Of a stretch of DNA of 29,686 bases, positions 23,450 through 29,686 are shown one piece after another (position 1 is the first letter of the stretch; each line of letters opens with the position of its first letter). Where the stretch lies: positions 1-29,686 of the forward strand of contig DASTBU010000170.1 of assembly GCA_035711845.1 (NCBI GenBank). Reading direction: 5' to 3'. The DNA is from DASTBU01 sp035711845 (GTDB lineage: Bacteria > Acidobacteriota > Vicinamibacteria > Vicinamibacterales > 2-12-FULL-66-21). A model generated the notes under the pieces. That model worked only from the letters and a program-made list of their open reading frames with translations, was not told the DNA's origin and searched no databases. A program made the translations under genes and the position numbers.

Positions 23450-23818
23450 TCAGGGGCGATTCCGAGGCCGCGGTATTTTCGACCGCAGATAGTCTTTGAG
23501 CGCGACGGCATTGTTGTGCGTCGTGTCGCGCGAGCTATAGACGAGCGTCACGGTACCTCTGCGAGCGGCCGACACGATCGGCCGCCACGCTTCTGGCCGC
23601 GAATCGAGCTCGCGAAAGTATCGAGAGCGAAATCTCGGCCACTTGTCAGGATCGTGGCTGAACCATTGACGAAGCCCGGTGCTGGGCCCGACATCCTTGA
23701 GCCATGCGTCGATGCGCAGCGTCTTCCTGGAGAGGCCGCGGGGCCACAGACGCTCGACGAGGACACGCGTCCCGTCGGATCGCGATCCCGGCTCGTAGGC
23801 ACGTTTCAGTTTCAGCAT
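23450..23818 (-). CDS. DUF488 family protein
   Basis: 122 residues from ATG 23818 (GTG 23821 is the alternative). The family signature is clear: KLKRAYEPGSRSDGTRVLVERLWPRGLSRKTLRIDAWLKDVGPS, then LRQWFSHDPDKWPRFRSRYFREL and VTLVYSSRDTTHNNAVALKDYL. Proteins of this type (YeaO-like) are small, cytoplasmic and uncharacterised. The strand VTLVYSSRD resembles a nucleotide- or substrate-binding strand, but no catalytic activity is established. It starts 30 bases below the small winged-helix-like gene on the same strand, so the two are probably cotranscribed. Confidence 0.9.
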   Translation of the reverse strand: MLKLKRAYEPGSRSDGTRVLVERLWPRGLSRKTLRIDAWLKDVGPSTGLRQWFSHDPDKWPRFRSRYFRELDSRPEAWRPIVSAARRGTVTLVYSSRDTTHNNAVALKDYLRSKIPRPRNRP

Positions 23819-23848
23819 CACATCGACCTGATTCTTCCAAACGGCCCG

Positions 23849-24094
23849 TCAGTCGGCCGCTCGAATATAGGCGCCGCTCGCCGTGCGCTTCAGAAAGCTC
23901 CGTTCCAGGAGCAAGGTCAGGGCGAGGCTGCAAGTGTTGCCGTCGAGATCCCACAAGCGCCGGGCCTGCGCCTCGGTCAGCTTCAGCCCGGGCATCTCAC
24001 GGTACTCGCTCTGGATTCGCAGAAGCAGCGTCGACATCCCGGGAGTCAGTCGCGTCTCGGTGACAGAAGAGTGTTCGAGAGCCTTGGCCGGCAT
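23849..24094 (-). CDS. Small winged-helix-like protein, function unknown
   Basis: 81 residues from ATG 24094. The core STLLLRIQSEYREMPGLKLTEAQARRLWDLDGNTCSLALTLLLERSFLKRTASGAYIRA has the helix-turn-helix then beta-wing pattern of a short DNA-binding domain ('LTEAQA-RLW-LD...C..LL..L....FL.RT..G.Y.R'), seen in many soil-bacterial hypothetical proteins as I recall. Whether it binds DNA is unproven. The start is uncertain: the frame is open to 24316, but the upstream part is low-complexity and reads as non-coding. It precedes the DUF488 gene with a 30-base gap. A dyad with a repeated half-site (24346-24382) lies 250 bases upstream. Confidence 0.65.
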   Translation of the reverse strand: MPAKALEHSSVTETRLTPGMSTLLLRIQSEYREMPGLKLTEAQARRLWDLDGNTCSLALTLLLERSFLKRTASGAYIRAAD

Positions 24095-24443
24095 GGCCAG
24101 TCGTGGCGCTCGCGCGGAACGTGACCGCTCCCGGGAAGGCCCAGCCAGTGGAAACCGTCGTGTCGCTGCTGGCTGACTCGGGGGCGAGAGGAGTTGGGTA
24201 GCTTCGATTCCGTCGGCGGCCATACCTTCATCTGAGGCAAACCGCGCTCCAGGAGCCACACTCGAGGGTGAGCGTGTAGATTCCTCTATTGGAAGGAGTT
24301 GCGGGACGCGCCCCATTTCCCCAGCGCGTCGCGCCGCGCACGCCTCTTTCAGTGTGAAAGGCAGGGTGACATTCTGAAAGGCTGCGCTCTATCTCCGCGC
24401 TTTCGAACCGGAACGCCCCGGCCTGCCCTGCCCTGCGTGGCGT
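24095..24443. other. 349-base intergenic region with repeats, no clear gene
   Basis: No convincing coding sequence. Visible elements: a perfect dyad CTTTCA-GTG-TGAAAG (24346-24360), a second TGAAAGGC half-site exactly 20 bp further (24375-24382), and a 7-bp inverted repeat GAACGCC/GGCGTTC (24411-24417, 24439-24445) over the glucoamylase stop codon that could act as a weak terminator without a T-run. A poor sigma-54-like sequence TGGAGCGCGGTTTGCC lies on the minus strand at 24236-24251, correctly spaced but far from the next start. Confidence 0.45.
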
Positions 24444-26846
24444 TCACTCGATCCTGACGACGAAGTCGGTTCCCTCCCATCGGTCGGCCTGGGGCCAATA
24501 GAAGGTGAGGTCCACCCGATCCCCATGACGCAAGTCATGCGTGTCGAGGTCCGCCACGTTCACGCCCATCATGGTGTCGCGGGTGGAAGTGTCGTGCACG
24601 GTGCGCCATCCATCGACGCTCCAACGCACAGTGGCTGGGGCCAGGGTCTCGACTCGGAGCGCCATGCCCGGCGACATGGTGCGCACCTTGTGGTTGAAGC
24701 GCCAGACGACGAGATGCGAAGCGACCCTGTTCACGAGGTAGCGTTCGACGGTCTGCGGCGGGCGGTCGAAAATCTCGCCGTCCCACAACGAGCGACGCAA
24801 TTTGACGTACTCGGCATGTGCCCACACGAGCGGCATAGCGGAGCCCGACGGGTGGCCGGCGAACAGCTCGCGATCGGGAATGTCGGCGCCATCCCATACC
24901 TGCTCGGGGAGGAGACCAGTGTCGCCCGCAAGCGCCTCCATCGCCTCGGCAAGTCGACCGGCGGCGTCTGCCCGGCCAGCGGCGAGCTCGTAATGCCCCC
25001 GCTCGCCCGTCAGAAGCGGCCAGCCGCGGCCTATGCCAGTCCCGTCGAATGGCCCTCCATCGGCATGTTCGCCGTATCCATCACCCTGATACCGATGCCA
25101 GACCGGGCCTCGCGGCGTATCCACCTTGAGGGTGGCATCGATCACCTTCACGGTATTCAGAATCCGCGGATCGTCCGGAGCGCGGAGCCCGAATCGGACG
25201 AGCGCGAGAGCATCGAGGCTGACCATCAACGCTGCCGGGCCGGTGGCCTGGTCCGGAGGCCGGTTCTTGATCGGGACGAATCCAAGGCACGGCGACGGCG
25301 CATCGGCGCGATCGGGCTCGGCCACACGAACGTAGTAGCCCTCGACGCTGTGCTGGTGCGCCAACTCGGTGCCTGCGACATACAGCCACCGTTCGATGTT
25401 CGCGTTCCAGGCGTCGGCCGTCTCCAGGAGGTACGTCGCGGTGGCCTTCTCGCCAACGGCGCCGGCCAGCTCGGCGGCGACAACGAGCGCGGCCACTTCG
25501 GTCGCGACGGTAAACGGCGCATAACCAGGCTCTTCTTCCCAGCGATCCTGCGGACTCACCGGTCCGTTACGCACAAGAAAAGCGGCGGCGCGCCGAACCA
25601 TCGGCCAGAGTGCGTCTCGTTCCGCGATGTCGATGACGCCGTTCCGGCAGGCGAGATCCACGAGGAGGATGGGCAGGGCCGTCTCGTCCATCTGGATGCC
25701 GTGCCAGTAGGGCGTGCCATCCAGCCACATGTTCTGCGACCAGTGGCCATCGGCTTCCTGTGTCACCTGGAAGTATCGCAGCACGCGCCTGACGTGTTGG
25801 TGGGCACCAATGGCGATGAAGCCCCCGGCCGTTTCCGCGAGGTCGCGCGGCCACACCAGGTGATACCCACCCAGGTCGTCGTCTGGCTTGGAAAAACCCC
25901 AGGGGATTGACAGGCTCGCAATGATCCCGCCTTCGACGCGCTTGGATTCGTGCGTTCGCAAAAGCGCGGTGCTGACGTGATAGAGCTGGGTTTGTGCTTC
26001 GGGAGGCACGCCGCCCTCCAGGCGCGCACGCCACGCCTGCCAGCCTCGAATGTAGGCGGCCTGCACGTCGTCGAAGTTCTCCAGGAGGCTGATGAGCGCG
26101 TACTGGCCCGCTTCCATGGCCGTCGGGCCGAAACCAAGTGCCATCACGAAGGTGCCGTCCGTGGATCCGAGGGCGATCTCGCCCGTGACCGCGACGTTCC
26201 CGTTCTCGGCGCGCGTGTAGGTCTGCGTCAATCGCTTGTTGGCGGCCAGGTCCTGCCATCCGTCAGAAATGCCCACGAATCCGACAGACCTGACGAGCCA
26301 TGGCGCCGTGCAGGCCAGTGCGAGCGCATGGTGATCTCGCTCGGCGAACAGCATCGGACTTCCCTTGTAATCACCAACCCACGCGGTATTGCCGCCGCCT
26401 CGATTTGCGAGGTGCGGCGCGAGCAGCACGTGCACGTGAAGATCGGTCAGGGCGCCCTCGAGCGGCACGAAACGGATCCGCTGGAGTAGAACGTCCCGCC
26501 AGGGGTCGGTCAGCACTTCCTTTTCGATGCGATAGCGTCCGTCCCTGGCCGTGTTGTGAATCCGATAGGCGGGAATTCCGGGGGCCACCTGCGAGGTGTC
26601 GGATCGGGCATCCCGCTTCTCCTCCGAGAAATAGGACTGCCCATCGGTGACAATGAATCCGAGGTCGCGCGTGCAGGCGTGATCGATCCGTGGATAGTAG
26701 ACCTCGTTGATGATTCCGTGGCTCAGCGTGAACCAGATTCGGCTGTCGCGACTGACCGCGGTACCGACACCAGTCTTTGCGCTGGAGGTCCAGCGCGCTG
26801 GGATACCGGGCCAACCCGGTGCAAACCTGTCCGGAACATCGGGCAT
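24444..26846 (-). CDS. GH15 glucoamylase / glucodextranase-type glycoside hydrolase
   Basis: 800 residues. GH15 enzymes release beta-glucose from ends of alpha-glucans, or split trehalose, with inversion. An N-terminal beta-sandwich (about 1-285, starting RFAPGWPGIPARWTSSAKTGVGTA) precedes the (alpha/alpha)6 barrel. The barrel contains GGYHLVWPRDLAETAGGF, the general-acid region DRWEEEPGYAPFT (Glu near 437) and GLLPEQVWDG (general base Glu near 648). A C-terminal tail (about 720-800) forms a further beta-domain, as in bacterial glucodextranase-like proteins. No signal peptide, so it probably works on stored glucans or trehalose inside the cell. ATG 26846 has GGAGG five bases upstream; GTG 26858 is rejected. 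Last gene of the unit with 6-phosphogluconolactonase, HAD and transaldolase. Confidence 0.94.
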   Translation of the reverse strand: MPDVPDRFAPGWPGIPARWTSSAKTGVGTAVSRDSRIWFTLSHGIINEVYYPRIDHACTRDLGFIVTDGQSYFSEEKRDARSDTSQVAPGIPAYRIHNTARDGRYRIEKEVLTDPWRDVLLQRIRFVPLEGALTDLHVHVLLAPHLANRGGGNTAWVGDYKGSPMLFAERDHHALALACTAPWLVRSVGFVGISDGWQDLAANKRLTQTYTRAENGNVAVTGEIALGSTDGTFVMALGFGPTAMEAGQYALISLLENFDDVQAAYIRGWQAWRARLEGGVPPEAQTQLYHVSTALLRTHESKRVEGGIIASLSIPWGFSKPDDDLGGYHLVWPRDLAETAGGFIAIGAHQHVRRVLRYFQVTQEADGHWSQNMWLDGTPYWHGIQMDETALPILLVDLACRNGVIDIAERDALWPMVRRAAAFLVRNGPVSPQDRWEEEPGYAPFTVATEVAALVVAAELAGAVGEKATATYLLETADAWNANIERWLYVAGTELAHQHSVEGYYVRVAEPDRADAPSPCLGFVPIKNRPPDQATGPAALMVSLDALALVRFGLRAPDDPRILNTVKVIDATLKVDTPRGPVWHRYQGDGYGEHADGGPFDGTGIGRGWPLLTGERGHYELAAGRADAAGRLAEAMEALAGDTGLLPEQVWDGADIPDRELFAGHPSGSAMPLVWAHAEYVKLRRSLWDGEIFDRPPQTVERYLVNRVASHLVVWRFNHKVRTMSPGMALRVETLAPATVRWSVDGWRTVHDTSTRDTMMGVNVADLDTHDLRHGDRVDLTFYWPQADRWEGTDFVVRIE

Positions 26847-26925
26847 TCCCACCTCCACCCACCACGGGGCGACTCAAACAACCGTGCACCCAATCGCTCC
26901 GTCGGCTGATCGAGGGCATCTGTCG

Positions 26926-27660
26926 TCACGGCACAAGATCTCCGGCGGCTTCCTTATCGACCCACCAGATGACCGCCCCCTCTGAGAGCCGGATGCGGGC
27001 GGCTGGATAGACAATCGGGTCGGGGGCCTCACCGATCACCTCGCTCAGCGCATGTGCTTTGTTCGACCCGGCGACAAGAACGTAGATGTTGCTGGCACTG
27101 GTCAGTGCAGGCCACGTGAGCGTCAGACGCATTGGGGGGTCTGCCGGCGCCGATACTGCGCGGACCCAACGCGTCGTTTCCGCCAGCACCGGCGATCCAG
27201 GAAAGAGAGAAGCGGTGTGCCCCTCCGCCCCGAGACCGAGAAGCACCAGATCGAAGCGCGGGCGCTCGCCGGAGAAGAATGCCCGCAACGTGGCTTCGTA
27301 GTTCCGAGCCGCGGCGTCGGGCGACGAGAAGTGCGTCGGCATCGGATGGACATTCTCAGGGGGGCACGGAACACGATCCAGCAGCATCTCCTTCGCCATT
27401 CGGTAGTTGCTCTCGGGATCGACGTGCGGCACGTAGCGCTCGTCTCCCCAGAAGACATGTACCAGGGCCCACGGGATCTCTTCCTCGAAGCGCGTGGCCA
27501 GCACACGGTAGAGCGTGCGCGGAGTGTTGCCGCCCGACAACGCGAGCGAACATCGACCGCTGTCTCGCGCCGCCGAGCGGATGGCCCTCGCCGCCGCCTC
27601 GCCGGCGCGAAGGCTCAAGTCGTCGACGTCGGTGCAGATTCGTACATCCGGCTTCACCAT
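26926..27660 (-). CDS. pgl: 6-phosphogluconolactonase
   Basis: 244 residues from ATG 27660; an in-frame GTG at 27672 is the alternative. The enzyme hydrolyses 6-phosphogluconolactone to 6-phosphogluconate, the second oxidative step of the pentose phosphate pathway. NagB/DevB-like motifs are visible: SLALSGGNTPRTLYRVLA near the start, VHVFWGDERYVPHVDPESNYRMAKEMLL (substrate-binding region), and FDLVLLGLGAEGHTASLFPGS (catalytic His in GHTASLFPG). Length is normal. It begins 36 bases after the HAD stop and ends 79 bases before the GH15 start, so it sits in one transcription unit with them. Glucose-6-phosphate dehydrogenase is not in the window. Confidence 0.94.
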   Translation of the reverse strand: MVKPDVRICTDVDDLSLRAGEAAARAIRSAARDSGRCSLALSGGNTPRTLYRVLATRFEEEIPWALVHVFWGDERYVPHVDPESNYRMAKEMLLDRVPCPPENVHPMPTHFSSPDAAARNYEATLRAFFSGERPRFDLVLLGLGAEGHTASLFPGSPVLAETTRWVRAVSAPADPPMRLTLTWPALTSASNIYVLVAGSNKAHALSEVIGEAPDPIVYPAARIRLSEGAVIWWVDKEAAGDLVP

Positions 27661-27696
27661 TGGTTCCGACACCCGTGTTGGAAAGGACCGCTGTTG

Positions 27697-28554
27697 CTAG
27701 CGCGCTGACCCGTCGCCGAGAACGAATCGCTCCATGGCCAGCGCGAAGCCTTCATCCGTGTTCGACGCGGTCACGAACATGGCCGCCCGCCGCACGTCCG
27801 CGTTGGCGTTGGCCATGGCGATACTCAGACCGCTGCGCTCGAACATCGGCACGTCGCTCGGCATGTCGCCAATAGCCGCAATCTGGGTTGTCGGGATTTC
27901 CAGCCACTCCGATAGCGCGCTGACGACCTCACCCTTGTTGGCTTTCGGATGAGTCACATCGAGGTAATACGGCTGCGACAGAGCCGCCGACACCTCTCGG
28001 CCCGACGTACGGCGTACCTCGTCGACACTGCGGGCCATCAACGCTCGGTCATCGCTGACGCCAACGATCTTGACGACCGAACCCGGCACGTTATCGAAGG
28101 TCGGCGTGACCGTCGGGCTGATCTTGACGGTCCAGGACTCGCGGTCGACGTGCGGTCCGTGGCGCGACGTCACATACCAGTCCTCATCCGTGTAGAGCCA
28201 CACGTCGAGGCCGCCTCTCGCCAGAATGCCGGTCACCGCCGTCGCGACCTCGCGCGGGATCACATGCCGCCGAAGCACCGATAGATCCGGCCGGACGTAC
28301 AGGCCACCGTTGAAGGCGGCAATGGGTGTCCGCAGCTCCAGGTCGTCGATGAGCGCCCTCATCCCCTTCGGCGGCCGTCCGCTCGTGATGGTGAAGGCGA
28401 TATGCGCTTCCATGACCTGGCGAACAGCTGCCCGCGCGCGGCTGGTCACAACCTTGTCCGGCGTGACGAGCGTGCCGTCGACGTCCGCCACGACCAGGCG
28501 GACACGACTGGGTCGTCGAAGTGGCGCTGACGATTCAGGCATGCTCCTGTTCAC
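27697..28554 (-). CDS. HAD hydrolase, Cof-type phosphatase
   Basis: 285 residues from GTG 28554 (ATG 28542 is the alternative). Haloacid-dehalogenase phosphatases use an aspartyl-phosphate intermediate and magnesium. Motif I is VVADVDGTL with the two catalytic aspartates (about 22-30), motif II ITSGRPP (Ser/Thr, about 56-62), motif III the Lys in HPKANKG, and motif IV GDMPSDVPMFERSG (about 230-243). The C2-type cap between motifs II and III marks the Cof subgroup that acts on sugar phosphates and similar small molecules. The gene starts ten bases after the transaldolase stop and is followed by pgl, so a sugar-phosphate substrate is likely but unproven. Confidence 0.92.
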   Translation of the reverse strand: MNRSMPESSAPLRRPSRVRLVVADVDGTLVTPDKVVTSRARAAVRQVMEAHIAFTITSGRPPKGMRALIDDLELRTPIAAFNGGLYVRPDLSVLRRHVIPREVATAVTGILARGGLDVWLYTDEDWYVTSRHGPHVDRESWTVKISPTVTPTFDNVPGSVVKIVGVSDDRALMARSVDEVRRTSGREVSAALSQPYYLDVTHPKANKGEVVSALSEWLEIPTTQIAAIGDMPSDVPMFERSGLSIAMANANADVRRAAMFVTASNTDEGFALAMERFVLGDGSAR

Positions 28555-28564
28555 CGCAACGGCG

Positions 28565-29686
28565 CTACCCCGGCGCCCGCTCCAGCTCGCTCCGTCGATT
28601 CCTGCCCAGGGCCGCCAGCAGCGTGTCGAACGCCTTGCTGAACAGCATGATGCCGTCTTCCAGGAGACGGCCGGTCACCTCCTCCAGCGAGATTCCCGTG
28701 CGATCGAGCGCTTCGAGAACGTGACGCGCACTCTCGACGTCGGCTTCGAGAGCGCCCCGCAACCGGCCATGGTCTCGGAAGGCCTCGATCGTCGCGGGCG
28801 TCATCGTGTTGATGGTGTCGCGCCCGATCAACTCCTCGACGTAGCGGACATCTCGATAGCGCGGATTCTTCGTGCTCGTGCTGGCCCAGAGGAGACGCTG
28901 TGGCCGCGCGCCCTTGGCGGCCAGAGCCTGCCACGCAGTCGAGCGACACACCGCCAGGTAGTGTTGGTATGCGAGCCTGGCGTTGGCGATGCCGACTTCT
29001 CCGAGCAGGCTCGTCAGCGCTGCACGCGCATCCGGATCGGTCACCGTCGCCAGGCGCTCGGTGATCATGCCGTCCACCATCGTGTCGATGCGGCTCACGA
29101 AAAAGCTGGCGACACTGCTCACGGGCCCTGGGTCTCCCCCGCGGTGAACCAGTTCCGAGAGGCCCTCCAGGTATGCCTGCGCGACGGCGTCGTAACGGTC
29201 GATGCCGAAGAGCAGCGTGATGTTGACGTTGATGCCCTCGCTGGTCAGTTGTCGGATGGCAGGCAGCCCCTCCAGTGTCGCGGGCACCTTGATCATCAGG
29301 TTGTCCCGATCGACGGCTTTCCAAAGGCGGCGGGCCTCCTCGATCGTGGCGGACGTATCGTGCGCGAGATACGGCGAGACTTCGAGGCTGGCGTAACCGT
29401 CAGCCCGCGCCGTCCCGTCGTACACGGGATGGAGCCAATCTGCGGCGGCGCGAATGTCGCTCGTCGCCAGCGCCTCGTACAACGCCATCGGTTCCATCCG
29501 CTGGTGTTCGAGTTCCTGGATGGCGGCCACGTACTCGGTGCCGCCGGCGATCGCCTTCTCGAAGATCGAGGGGTTCGACGTGACGCCGCGGAGCCCGTCC
29601 TCGTCAATCAGCCGCTGGAACTCGCCGCTCGTGAACAGGCCGCGACGGAGATAGTCCAGCCAGACAGACTGGCCGAACCCCTGCAG
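28565..29686 (-). CDS. tal: Transaldolase, 5' end outside window
   Basis: 373 residues are visible; the start lies just beyond the right edge, probably a few residues away. Transaldolase moves a three-carbon unit between sugar phosphates in the non-oxidative pentose phosphate pathway, through a Schiff base on lysine. The opening FGQSVWLDYLRRGLF, GVTSNPSIFEKAIAGG, the lysine motif DNLMIKVPAT and INVNITLLFGIDRY are those of the longer bacterial Tal group, and RLLWASTSTKNPRY and TINTMTPATIEAF complete it. First visible gene of a four-gene minus-strand unit: tal, HAD, pgl, GH15. In related bacteria this set often extends to gnd and zwf; if so they lie outside the window. Confidence 0.95.
   Translation of the reverse strand: MQGFGQSVWLDYLRRGLFTSGEFQRLIDEDGLRGVTSNPSIFEKAIAGGTEYVAAIQELEHQRMEPMALYEALATSDIRAAADWLHPVYDGTARADGYASLEVSPYLAHDTSATIEEARRLWKAVDRDNLMIKVPATLEGLPAIRQLTSEGINVNITLLFGIDRYDAVAQAYLEGLSELVHRGGDPGPVSSVASFFVSRIDTMVDGMITERLATVTDPDARAALTSLLGEVGIANARLAYQHYLAVCRSTAWQALAAKGARPQRLLWASTSTKNPRYRDVRYVEELIGRDTINTMTPATIEAFRDHGRLRGALEADVESARHVLEALDRTGISLEEVTGRLLEDGIMLFSKAFDTLLAALGRNRRSELERAPG

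Overview
The window looks like a chromosomal segment of a high-GC soil-type bacterium, most likely an Acidobacteriota member near Vicinamibacteria. The main argument is a PadR regulator overlapping by ATGA with a duplicated, ATPase-less MacB/FtsX permease (the 'acidobacterial duplicated orphan permease' layout). The GC-rich third codon positions and the CTGAGTGCTGAGTT-type intergenic repeats fit this. The assignment is inferred from gene content; no rRNA or tRNA gene was seen.

Layout. 1-726: a frameshifted aquaporin gene running off the left edge, with a sigma-54 promoter upstream. 851-926: short tandem repeats, then a secreted orphan protein. 2152-5208: PadR plus the permease, with a perfect palindromic operator. 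5261-6061: agmatinase/arginase family enzyme. 6095-6249: a 155-bp foldback element just before a small basic protein gene. 6489-10260 (minus): VOC protein, a YaaA/DUF6884-like protein, a secreted M1 peptidase and a lipid kinase. SurE follows on the plus strand. 11310-12010: a broken GT-C glycosyltransferase facing a TMEM175-type channel. 12604-13100: no gene.

13101-21887 is the most interesting part. A DmpR/MopR-type sigma-54 activator (17220-18839) is divergent from a minus-strand series: yceI, cupin, CatE-like dioxygenase, universal stress protein, MFS transporter. yceI has a well-formed -24/-12 promoter. Two 15-bp dyads, 21 bp apart, lie between that promoter and the activator gene. Further -24/-12 promoters precede the FMN reductase, the zinc alcohol dehydrogenase and the aquaporin. 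I read this as a local sigma-54 regulon for phenolic, quinone or redox stress. No phenol hydroxylase genes are present.

21951-24443: a di-haem cytochrome c, a DUF488 protein and a small winged-helix-like protein. 24444-29686 (minus): transaldolase (running off the right edge), HAD phosphatase, 6-phosphogluconolactonase and GH15 glucoamylase, a compact unit joining glucan or trehalose breakdown to the pentose phosphate pathway.

Gene wreckage recurs: the frameshifted aquaporin, the deleted glycosyltransferase, a 33-codon possible cytochrome P450 stub and a C-terminal cardiolipin synthase fragment. This suggests repeated rearrangement, although single frameshifts could be assembly errors.
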